From contig CM055193.1 of the NCBI GenBank assembly GCA_029224185.1, positions 15,935,669 to 15,999,668 on the forward strand: a stretch of DNA of 64,000 nucleotides, given 5' to 3'. Made by a program: the position numbers and the translations under genes. This document shows positions 13,897 through 25,943 of this stretch, piece after piece; position 1 is the first letter of the stretch, and each line of letters begins with the position of its first letter. This stretch comes from Karalla daura (taxonomy: Eukaryota > Chordata > Actinopteri > Chaetodontiformes > Leiognathidae). The notes under the pieces are model-generated. The model made no database searches. It was not told where the DNA came from and saw only the letters and a program-made list of their open reading frames with translations.

Positions 13897-14464
13897 GTAG
13901 GACACGCATGATATCATATATCAGCTTTTCATGATCCTCCTCCAGGACTGATTTCTCCCACTTCACACTGACCCTCCTGTCCTACATCCCTCCGCTGCCT
14001 CCTATCAGTCATCTATAATAAGGCTCCTCTCCCATAAAGTTGAGCAGAGACAGAGAATATTTCCTCCCAGGCTGTCACCTGCAGAGCTTTTAATCAGTGA
14101 TTTATCTCAGGCACATTTGTGTGCAGGATCCTCTTTGAGCAACAGCTTTGTTCTTTTTCATCAACTTGCTTAGCAGCGAGTAATTACTTCCTGACCACGG
14201 TCATATCTCATTATCTGTAAATTAAACCACAACAAAACACGGTGGTTGAACGCTGAAAGACTTCTACTTATTCTGACTTTGTTGAGGGAATAGAAATAAC
14301 AAGCCATAGTTATACAGTATTTAGTTATACAGTTAAAGCATAAAGAGTTTACCCAGTTGTTCTAAATGTTTGGTATAAGCACTTTAAAAGCCTGGGACCT
14401 TTCTTGTGAAGTTTCAGTGTACTCCCCATGTCTGTAGCAACTCCACCAGCAACGCTAGTTTCCT

Positions 14465-14640
14465 ACCACAGATCAAAAACATATATCTAGGTTGATTAGA
14501 GTCTGTATATTGTGATGTATTGGCAACCTGTCTAGGCTGTGTTCCCTTGTCTTCACCTTATGTGTGCTATGATGGGCTCCAGCAGATCCCTTTGAGGCCG
14601 TTAAGGCACAAAGCGAGTCAGAAAGAGGATGGATGAATGG
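14465..14640 (-). repeat. Partial dispersed repeat copy (reverse)
   Basis: CATATATCTAGGTTGATTAG, TGTGATGTATTGGCAACCTG, ATGATGGGCTCCAGCAGATC, GTTAAGGCACAAAGCGAGTC and GGATGGATGAATGG match the family seen at 8290 and 11520. No dinucleotide expansion. Confidence 0.65.
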
Positions 14641-16937
14641 TGCAGTGTGGTCTGAACAAATTCAATGATTTAACCTTACAAAACTTTATGACAAAAAAAT
14701 CCTGAATAGCCTGAGAGCAGCAGCAGCTTCGATCTGAGAGATCTGGTAGCCACTCACATTTCAATCACAATTCCTCAATACCTTTTTTCATATTGCTTTT
14801 GTGCTATTGCTGATGCCTGTTGTTGCAAGATTTTTTTTGTTTTCATAAAAGGCATTACATTTAGTCAGACATTTAGTATCTAGTAGACATTTAGTACATT
14901 ACATTTAGTATCTTGGGAGATATCCTTCAGTGACCAGTGTGTACACCTTTCATGTGCCGTGCTTACACTCCATTTAGCCTTTGTTGGCACTCTCACCTCC
15001 TCTGTGTTGTGACAATGTGTCTCGGTCCTCCAACATGATGAGGCTGAACGCGTGCAGCTGCAGCCTTTCAGAAACAAATCCAGAGGAGTCGAGCAAGCCC
15101 CAAATGCTGAGGATTATGGGTTAAACAGAAGCAGGTGCAGTCCCTGCTGTTTGGAAAAGCTGGACAGAGGCATGAAATGAGGAGTGGTGGAGTTTTGTCC
15201 CCGTCCTTGTCCAAACTGGTATTTGTGACAGAGAATGAAAACGTATTGATCCAATACTACAGAAGTGATGTCAGATCTGCCTCAACAGTTTACCTGTGTG
15301 AGAGCAAAGTGGTGCTGTGTTGTCGAGGAGAACGATCCATGAACGTTGGTCTTCCTCTTGGAAAACTGCAGGATATTCCCTATTAAAATATGCGTTAAAA
15401 ACCACAAAGCTTTTCAGATACAAGCTGATTAAAGTAGATTCGTTACCTCATGAGAGACCACAGGCAATATGAATGAGGTAGTTTCCTTGATTCATTATTA
15501 GTTGGCCCATGACCTTCATTTTTTTCTATGCTACCTTTAATTTTTAATAATTTTCCTCAGGTGCCTGAATTCTGGACTTGGTATTGAATCATTCATAGCC
15601 TCTCTCATTCTTCAGATGCTTAATTCCCTCACTTTGTTCTTCTGCTTTTCGGCTGTTTGCTGACATAAAACAGACAATGTTTTGTGTTGCTGTACGTGTT
15701 ATGTAAAAGATGAGTTACACACACACACATACACACACACTAGCCTCGGGCCTTGAAGAGGGCCTAAGGCTGAAATGTCATCCTACTAAAAGAAATCCAT
15801 GTGGTGTCAGAGTACAACACTCCTCTCCTACTCTGAAGTGTTAATGTGATACTCATTGCTGATGCGGCACCTCTGCAATCTAGTCTTCAAGGAGGCTTCA
15901 ATGTTGAATATATTGCTCCCCTCGCTTTCTGTCATCACGCTCCGCTCCAGGAAAACCCACAAATGTACTTCACAATGAAGATATCTCACTTAATAGCTCT
16001 CTGCTTAATAAGCAGAATCAAAAATTTCCTGGATGACCGATAATTTAATGACCTATGACACTGCTTTTAGTACCTTACAACATCACATTACCGACTAACA
16101 TAACTCGTGAATTTAATTCCAGTCAATCCGTTTTGCATTTAATTTGGGTTATTTCTGTTTAGGTTATGCTGGATTTCTCAATATTTGTTTAATAGATAAA
16201 TACCTGAAGTCTATGTATGTCTATGTATGTGGCTATAGAGAGACATGTTCTGCACTTAGCACAACTGTAAAATACAGCTGTGACAGAGTAGTTATGGCTC
16301 TGCAGGCTATTGAGTTTGTGACAGGAATCAAATATCTTGTCGTTTATATCAAATATCTTGTTATTTGGAAATTATGTGCATGTATTCATGTTTTAAGATG
16401 TGTGACTGCAAATGTTAAGAGGAAACCTGCCACAGAAGCCGCTCACTGTGACTGCAGCTTGTGTCAGCTGCGGTCGTGTCTGTGGGTATTGATAGTCTTG
16501 CTTTATTGACAGCTCTGCTCTCTGCAGCTTGTTAAGGATTACCGTGAGCAGAAAGGGCACTGAAAGTCAGATACGATCGGTTTGTACCCATCATATATCA
16601 GAGGGAGCTCAGAAAACTTCCCGCACACAGCCTGCAATAGTGTGTGCTTATGCCTGAGTTAATGACCTGCACATTAGCTTTGGATGGTGCAGAGCTGCAG
16701 CCGAACCAGTCACACCCACTCATACCGCACTCACAGCCAGCACCTGCAGAGACACAACACACAATATGATTTTACCGAATAATGTGTCCACTCTGTTGCA
16801 GTTAGAGCTCAGCTCTGCTCTGTCCATCATCAGGGATCCACAAGAAAACCAAAAACAGGCAGTTTGCTATGAATGATTTACTGCAAACTGCTCCTCTGTT
16901 CAGGTCAGAGGACGTCGACCTTCTCAGCTCCCACTAG

Positions 16938-17006
16938 ACAGACCGCAAAACTCCCAGGAGTCTTTGCACCAAGCCGGGTCAGTCCGCAAGAGTCACAGGA
17001 GGAAAG
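16938..17006 (+). CDS. pdzk4: Second candidate upstream pdzk4 exon (69 nt, or 103 nt from 16904)
   Basis: The open segment RPQNSQESLHQAGSVRKSH followed by RRKG ends at a GTAAAT donor after 17006 in phase 1, which fits the exon at 18770. Two acceptors are possible. CCACTAG before 16938 gives a phase 1-1 exon that could also follow 13843-13896. TGTTCAG before 16904 is a stronger acceptor but gives a phase 0-1 exon that cannot follow it. Like the 13843 candidate it is basic and ends in an R/K-rich KG. It could be an alternative cassette or chance. Confidence 0.25.
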
Positions 17007-18769
17007 GTAAATCAAGTCCCAGAGACACGTGCATGGCATGTTTCTTAAGATAAACTTCTTATTTTATCATTCAGTCAGGGCCTCCCCACCTCTCAGTTCA
17101 CACAGGTGCAGCTCTTTCTTCTCTGCTTTCTTTGAAGCTTTGAGTGAATGTCAGGCGGGAATCCTCTTTTCCCAATCCTTAATTTTTTTTTTACCACAGC
17201 TTTTAATGTTGTCTCAGTTCATTACTTTAATCCATGCCTTCCTTCTTCTCTCCGACATTCTCGCCTCATTACATCTCATCTAATATTTTTATCTTGCTTC
17301 TCTTTCTCTTTTCTGGTTTCATCTGCTCTCTTCCATGTTACATTCCTACCTCATTGTATCTCCTGACATTTCCTCACATCTTTCCCTCTTAGGCATATCA
17401 AATAATTTTGTGTTAACGCTTGACTTTTACCATGTTTTCTGATGTAAAAGTAGTATTTCATCATTTCAGTATATCCCTCTCACTATGTCATCAGTATTCT
17501 CTTGTACCTTGTATTTCTTTCAATTTAAGAGCTTTACAGCTTTGATATACCCCAAATGTCTTTTTCTTTCCAGCTCATTTAAGGCAATAGGAGTATTAAT
17601 TCTCACATATTTTATCTCATCTGGCTCAAGTACTTGACATTAATGAACAGTATTCCAAAGCTTACTGCCACTTTTCACTATGATTCATTAGGAATATTTA
17701 TTTATTTATTTCAATGATCATTTCTAATATTTCTGCTACAGATAACAGTAGTAATAACCCAGCCTTCGATGTGGATGTTAAGGAAAGACACATCTGAATT
17801 TGAACTGTAGTTTGTTTCAAGCAAACCCAAGCATTACATCTATTAGAGCCAGCTGGAGCCCCAGAACAAGATGCATAGCTGAAAGTCATTTAGCCCTGGG
17901 GCTTCAGCTGAATTTATACTGAGACACACCTAACCTGATCACATGTGTAATTTGCACTATCTGGCAGGATTCTAGCTATCTAATTGGGCATCGCCTAATG
18001 GAAAAAGGTGTATAATGTAGTGGCCAAAAAGGAAGCAGCTTAAGGCTAGTGTAGCGACATGGTGGCTACTTTGGAAGAAGACTATTTTCAGATGACTATA
18101 AACCATTCAAAATGAAGCTTTCCATGCTTTTCCTCTGGATCACTCACATTAAGGTTTAGCTTAAAAGGTAATGAAACATCACTTTTGCCTGGGTAGTCTA
18201 TTCTTAGCCATATATGTACGGCAGGTGCAAAAACATTAACACCCTCATTCATATATGAGTTTCCGATATGAAAATGGAAAGTAAGTAAGGAAATGGGGTT
18301 GGAAATGAAGCATACAACTGCTAAGCAGCAATTTGCTGAAGCATTTCCTCTGAGATGGAAGAATACACACTCTCCTGGTTCACCCTTGGTTTCTTTCTCT
18401 GATTCTGGCCCAAACATTTAAGACTGAATACTCACTCCAGTTACTGGTTGCTAAGGTCTGTTTTTTTACAAAGGATCTTAAAGTCAAATGTACGATAGAG
18501 ACAGGAAATCCAATCAGGCCTGACAAACTGTAATATTCCCACACCAAAAATAGGATCGCAACAGGTCTTGTAGACAAGTGTTCCATAGCTCCTACATGTG
18601 TTAGCAGCAGGGAACAAGGATACGTAGGATACAAGGATCCATTCAATCATTCTAGGTCATCTTCTAGAAAACTCAGACAATCAATAAATCTCCCTGCTAT
18701 GACAAAAAGAAAAAACCCTCCTACTGACAGCTTCTCATTTGATGCACTTGGCCCTCCTCCGCCCCTCAG

Positions 18770-19025
18770 GTACGTTAGTGTGCAGTGGGAACGGCACCAG
18801 CAGCAGCTCCGTCTACTCGGTTGCCATGGTGGCCATCCCGGACTGCGTGGACAACGGCACGCAGACAGACATCAGCTTCCAGAACATGGTGACACTGGGG
18901 AGGAGCAGAGGTCACCACCACCATCACCACCACCCAGGCCGGGGAGGAGGCTCCTCCTTCCCTCCACCACCTCCGCCCTCGCCTCCACTCCCCCACCTCG
19001 AGGGGCCTTATGGGATCAACGAGTT
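18770..19025 (+). CDS. pdzk4: pdzk4 exon with GTQTD motif and His7 run
   Basis: Acceptor CCCCTCAG, donor GTATGT after 19025; enters in phase 1 and leaves in phase 2. It encodes [18 protein letters not shown], the counterpart of the VDSGTQTDITFEHIMALGK segment of PDZK4. Seven histidines follow (18913-18933), then a Gly/Pro/Ser-rich stretch. The frame stays open past the donor, but that extension lacks family similarity. Splicing at 19026 joins cleanly to the acidic [10 protein letters not shown] exon. Confidence 0.88.
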
Positions 19026-19607
19026 GTATGTCCCGATCTGTTGTCTCTTTGAGTGTCAAGAAAAATTGTTCCAGGCACGGAAAATCAATGATCCAGACAT
19101 TATGAGGATTGACTCCCTCTGCCTCCCTCCTCCCTCCTGCAGCTGTGTGTTTGAGTACAACGATCCTGACGACTACTTCGATGTCTCAAACCATGAGGTG
19201 GACAGGCAGGACGACCTGGAGTATGAGGTGAGAACCTTTACCCTGTGTTATGATCGACCAATGAAAAATGTGTTGAATGAAAAGTTTGCGCATAAATGTC
19301 TAACTGCTCAGAAGTCTAACTGTGTGCACAGAGGTGTGAATGTATTATCAAGCTCTTTCCACTCTATGTAAATTTTCTGAGACCTCCAACTAAAGTTTTA
19401 GACATATCCTAACTTCAGGTGACACATTGCACCAGTAAAGGTCCTTGGTTGGAATCCCAGATGGGTGAAGGGCCTCTGAGTGGAGTTTGTATGTTTTCCT
19501 TATGTCTTAATGGGTTTTCTGCAGGTACTCTGATATAAACCCACAGTTCAAAACATACTTTAAGGTTGGCTGGAGACTCCAAATTGACCCTTGGTTTGAG
19601 TGAGTGA

Positions 19608-19655
<48 letters not shown>

Positions 19656-22600
19656 TGTGTGTGTGTGTGTGTGTCCTGTGATGGATTGCCACCGCATCCA
19701 GGGTCCCTGCAACACCACTGGGTACAAAGTAGGCAAGATGATGGATTTTCCTAGAGAGGATAGTTGGTTGAATGGAACAGAAAATAAACTTATGACATAC
19801 AGGCTGAAACTCAGCAAGAAACATCGAATCATTGCATAATTTTTGTGTTGCTAATGAGGGGTTGAATATTTTAAAATCCTCTGCTTTGATAAATGCTAAG
19901 ATCATATTGGATTTCCTCAGCAAGAAGAGCCTTTCTTTCAACATGAGACAGATTGCCCAATTTTTCAAGTTTACGACTTTGTGTATTTTCATTTCATTTG
20001 TGTGTTATCAGGAATAATTTTGTACTTTTTATGCTCATTTATGTATCTGTGTTGCTCAACCATCATCCCTTATTTAGACCTTCAGTAGAGAAAGAAAAAA
20101 TGCAATTCAGTATTGACAGTTTACCTACAGTTAAAAGCTATCATCTTAAAATCAAGTATTTCCAGTACATTTCCAGTTTAATACCATCATTTATATCCCT
20201 TATCTGACATTTTCTTTCAACAAAGGTCTTGGCGCCGGTGCAGAGAGAAAATATTGAAAGATTTTGAATCAGGCAAGAGGTGGAGGGGAAGGAGGGAAGC
20301 AGGGATGAAATTAAGGACAAGTGTGAAGAGTCAGAGAAGCAGAGATGTGGTGGATGGTCAAGTAAGGGAAGAAAACGATGTGAAGATGAAATGAATGATG
20401 GGAAATTGAAGATTTGTGGACAAAGGGAAGGATAAATTAAAGAGTTTGAAGATGGAGGGAGAGAAAAACACACAAGGGTGAGTGACTGATCTTGTACAGC
20501 TCAGTTTACAAATGCCTAATGGAGCACTGACTTTCGCTGAATGGCACTTTTTCTGTTTCTGCTCCAGTGGCTCCTGAGACAAGAGTCAGTTTGGTCATTA
20601 TAGAAGTCAGCAAAGTGGAAACGCTTTCACTCCTTCTGGGTTGTTCAACAAAGAGACTTCCTGTTCTCCCTGAATCACTTCTTCCTCTTCTATATCTAAT
20701 TCATGTTCACTCTGTCCTCAACCCCCCCGCCCCCCTTCCACCACACCCCCACCCCCCCCATTCATTTTCCCCATTGCCACCATCATGATATCCTCCAAAA
20801 TTACTTTCTAATGTCCTTCTTTCTTTAGATCACATCCTTCATTTCCTCTGTAAATCACCCTCTCTGCTGATGCACCCCAGATAAAACTCAAAGCTTTAAT
20901 GCAGTTATGTTCATTTTCAGGGTCTCAATTGGTCTCTGATGGTTGGATCTTATCTTACGTCCATGTAATATTTAAAATAACGTCTGAAGCTGCCAGAGTC
21001 ACAGTTACAATACAATAGCTGCAGAGAGAAAACGAGATATGTTTTGCATTTTTAATTCAAATGATGTGTGAATGTGTCAGCAACACCACGCACTGTGTTG
21101 ATGTTGTAGTATTCTATAAATACTACAGGCTACTCATATCCAAGATACTTGCAATTTATTATGAATGGTCTTCATTTTGAAGTAGTAATTGATTTGATCT
21201 AATTAATCATATTAGCTTTAATATGTACATACATATATAATTTTAGAAATTGATGTTATTTTATCTCTATAAAGAAAGTCCTAAAACCATGAAAGGTCCC
21301 CAATGATAACATGCTGAGATAGAGCTCTCAGACCTCCACTAAAGAGACTCGATAAAAGTGCTCAATAGAAAACCCACAGTTCAGCTACCAATGAATGAGT
21401 CCTTATCTCGACAAAGGACTCCACACCAGGATCCCAAGAAGCAAATGAAAACACTCAATTTGAGAGTCAATACAACATTTGGCCTGCGGAAGTGAAAAAA
21501 AAAATCCAAGTGGCACCTCTTGTCTTTAATAGACAATCTGAGCGATTTTCTCACTCCAACAGTAACAGGAGGTGCCTCCCTCTGAGCCGCCTCCTGCAGT
21601 CCATCCAGCGTGCTGTTTGATTGTGTGTCTGCAGTACTTGACCTTTTTTTTTTCAGGAAAAAAAACTGGAAATGACCTTTTGTCTTATTACTTTTATTAC
21701 TGTCCTTTTACTTTTTACAACATTGTCTCTCAGAATGGATTCAACCTCCTGCTCTGCTATGTAATATCCGATGTATATATTTTACAAAATTATGAATACA
21801 CAGTATCTTGCTGACTCTGGATTGATTTGTGATGCCGCTGCCTCTGCTGTGAGGTCCACACTTTGAGGATCCCTGGAGTATAGTATATTCTGATCTCACA
21901 TGCATGTGAAGACAAGAACAAACCTGAAAATGATAAAGATTTCCACCAGTGCATCAAGCACAGCAGTTTTCGCCACTGTTTTTGAGGATCACAAAGTCCA
22001 GGTCCTGGTCTGAGCCTCCCAAAGAAGAGCTCAGACCATATCAGTTCATCCTGTCTCATCTTGTTCTCCAGGAGGTGGAGCTGTATAAGTCCAGCCAGCA
22101 GGAGAAGCTGGGACTGACTGTTTGCTACAGGACAGACGATGAGGAGGATCTCGGGATTTATGTCGGCGAGGTGATGACAGTGCTCATCTACTTTGCATAC
22201 CTTTGCTCTACTCTTTCCTCTTGGCTTAATGTATTCACTCATTCATTTCACCTTAATGATCATCCCCAAGGATGTGTTGTTTCTTGCCCATACAAACACT
22301 ATTCCTGCTTGCACATTGAACTCATTTGTCCATCAGTCGCTTTATTCCTCACCTTTGCATTTCAGCTTCTCTAGCTCTCCTCTCTCCATGTCTCCTTGTC
22401 ATTGTATTTTACTGGCCGGCTGCCAGACTAATGCCATCTTCTTCAACTGCCACAAGACGTAAATCCTGGCTCTACAAAACTCATTAATAAAACATTTATA
22501 AATTCACTGCCACCCCATTCTCCTACTCTGTCCATACCTAACCAAACCATGACACAAGCATTCAATCAACCAAGTGCTCACCTTCGTTTCATCCTCATAG

Positions 22601-23723
22601 ACTCATTCATGGATTCACTCAGTCATTAATTATTTAGCTGCTTTTTAATTCATGAGGTCTTTTATCGATCCATCTATTCCTCAAGCGACTTACTTGTTTA
22701 TTTTCTCTGTTCCACCATCACTTTAGGTTAATCCAAACAGCATAGCCGCCAAGAATGGACGGATAAGAGAGGGTGACCGAATTCTGCAGGTACAGTACAC
22801 ACAAGTATACATTCTAAAGATGAAACATTTGCTCATTTTGTTGTTTTTACCTCTTCATGGGTTAGGGAGTGTCTTGGACCAGGCTATAGTGGAATCAGAA
22901 CAAAAGAACAAAAGATGTTGTTTCAAGCACTTTGTTCTGTCTGGCTTTTTAAGCCTTTAGTTTATAATCAATTATGAATTTGTAAAGAACACTAATTAAA
23001 ATGCTTGGATAAGTGCATAGTCTGGTACATGAATTAGTAAAAATATGCCAGGCAAGTTTACAAAGAGATACATTTAGTCTTTCCTCACTTCAACTTTTCA
23101 ACCTTATCTCATTCTTACTTATCTGGGTTGTGAGGGCAGCAGTTCCTGCAGACACTTCTCCACTTGGCCACTTCCAGTAACTCCTCAATGTGGATCCCAA
23201 GGCATTAGCTCTCCGGGATGTCCCGGGTCTGCCCAGGGGTCTCCTCTAAGATGAACATGTCTGGAACAACTCCTCTGGTAGCCATCCTGGCCAGACGCCA
23301 CCCCAGCTGGCTCCTTCTGATGCAAAGGAGCAGGGGCTCCACTTTGAGCCCCCCCTGGATGTCTGAGTCACTCTATATTTGTAAGACTGAGCCCAGAAAA
23401 TCGATGAGAGATGCTTGTACTTTAACTTTTTTCAGTCTACTCCCAGAGCACAAACGTTTTTTGATGTTAGTGAACCAATGACTTTTTCACTGGTTTGACC
23501 CCATGAACACAAAATATGTTAATGTCCATAAATACTGAATGTTGACCTTCAGGATAAGTGCACTTTCTGCATACTGAAAATACCAAATCAACCTCTGCCA
23601 CATTAACTGGCTCTAATAATAGATTTGAAGCAATCTATCTGTGATTTTACCTAGAACTCTGGGGATGGTCTCATCCAATCAGAAAGAGCTGTCAGCAGCC
23701 CAGTTACTGCTGTCCTAAAATAG

Positions 23724-23761
<38 letters not shown>

Positions 23762-25893
23762 GCACATACACACACACTGCACAGGCCTGATAGTTAGACA
23801 ATAGAGACCACTTGACTAGACGCTGGAGTGCAGGACTGTTACAGTCCAGTCCTTGCTAAACAAGGTCACACAAAAAGTCAGACCTGTGACAGATCCTTAT
23901 AAACAATACGCAACGTTTGAAAATGTATAGGCTCATTACACATAATATATGCCAAAAGTCAACTGTTGTGATGGAGCAGAGGAGAATAGCAAGTCAAATC
24001 TGACTAAGAAGATTGTGATGCTCAGTAGAGATAATGAGAATATGAGAGAGGACAAGCATTAGAGTAATTAAAATAAACAAACATGTTCCATGTTGCTGCT
24101 ATTTACATATATTTGGAAATTATGCTTAGTACTGTTAAGTCCAACAAAATAATGTAAAATGTTGTGTTAGTCTCCTCAGCGGGAGTTTGACAAGTACTTT
24201 TACCTCTTTTTTATCCTGTTCCAACTATTTTTGTTTGAGCTCTGCAGTTCATGGTGTCCGAAATCGGACGATGATAAATGAGTGTGAATAAATTAATCTC
24301 CCTGACATTTCTGTGCTAACCGTCCTCTGACCTTCAAGCAGCGGACCGCCCTCACTCCTCGCTGCTGGGGAGGGAAAGGTGAAGTCGGATTGCGATAAAT
24401 ATAGGCCAGCAGTGGCACCTGGCATCGCCATGGTTACCAGGCGGTTGGATGAATGATGTCAGCACCGGTTCCCATGACAGCTGTCACCACAGAGATAAAG
24501 GGCCTCGGGGCAGATGTGGCGTCTCGCTGACAGTTTTTTGGGGGAACAGAGTGCAAATAACACAATACTTTGCAATAGGTGGTAGAGGTATTCACATATT
24601 TTATGTTTTTTAAGTTAAAAGAAACAATACCACAGGGTAAAATGGCTCCACTACTGGAAAAGAAAACAAGAAAAACGCTGGTCAAAACTGAGCAATTGCT
24701 TACAGTATGTTATTGGGTTTTTAAGCTGGAATAATGGTGAAATAATGCATGATGAATTATATTTTATGACTAAGAGATACATTGTACATATGATGTACAT
24801 ACATTTGATGCACATCATATGAAGTGGCCTGGTCAACATTGCAAAACCCAATGGTATCAAGTTATCATCCAATATGACAAAGACAAATGAACAAAATACC
24901 AAGACATTATTTCAATATTTTAATCTTTAATCTTTTTAATCTAGTCTTTAAATCTACCATGACTGTACTGATACAGTACAATAATAAAATTTACCATAGA
25001 GTGTAAAGTTACAGAGCTCTTAACCTGCGCTCATTGCCTGCAGATCAACGGAGTGGACATTCAGAACCGAGAGGAAGCGGTGGCCATTTTGACCAGAGAG
25101 GACAGCATCAACTTCTCTCTGCTGCTGGCCCGGCCTGATACAGAGGTGACTGCACAAGACACATCACACCCAATACCACAGCTGTCCTCAGTCCAAATAC
25201 ATTTTGGAAGCTGATTTGATGACATTTTCTGTCACATGATCAATCAGTGAATCAATTTGTTGTATCATTACCACTTTCTCTAAGTGTCATTCTCATCCGG
25301 TCATCACAGCATCGTCTGTAGCCTATCTCTCTAAGCTCTAAGCTTTCTTGTCATAACGCTGCTGTTGCTGCAGGTGGCCAGTTTCAAAGACTCACAGGAC
25401 CGACAGTTCAGCTGGCAGTGCAGTGTCCTCCTGGATGTTATGTAGTCACTGCTCTCTGCCCTTTGTTTACTGGTCCATCTGTCTGTGTCTAACAGGGTAC
25501 AAGGACACCCTCTTTCGTCAAACTTTACACTGGACAGTTTTAATATTTCCTAAATACCGAATGACCTTGTTTTGTTTTGTTTTTTTAATAAATACTACCT
25601 ATGTGTCGATAATAGATCTTGAAGCCACAAAAAACAGCATCATTCTTTTACTAACACCGCGTACACAGGGAGAGTACAAAAAAATCAATGAAAATATATT
25701 GCATGGCCACTGCAGATGATGTAGCATCATACTGTATATTTGTATCACGCTTCATATTAATTTTTCATAAACCTGACAGGCTCTCTATGGCTTTTTTTGT
25801 GAAGCTCCAACCTCTGCTAGCATGAAATTCCATCTTGCACAGCAGGATGGCAATGCAGACACACATGTGTGTGCATTACATTACAACCATGCA

Positions 25894-25943
<50 letters not shown>

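Larger units (their letters stand above)
13897..18769. other. Noncoding, probable pdzk4 intron
   Basis: Contains a dispersed repeat fragment (14465-14640, reverse), a CA cluster near 15720, the candidate exon near 16938, CT-rich sequence at 17090-17390 and AT-rich unique sequence. I see no other exon. Confidence 0.65.
22790..25043. other. pdzk4 intron with a repeat fragment and a CpG-rich island
   Basis: Contains a decayed repeat fragment (23125-23375), a (GA)n run at 23729-23758 and a CpG-rich patch at 24250-24530 described separately. The rest is AT-rich. Confidence 0.8.

Noticed and set aside
15740..15830. Retroelement-like string GCCTTGAAGAGGGCCTAAGG
   Set aside because: It resembles a motif seen near the ends of some fish retroelements, but it is too short and diverged to name.
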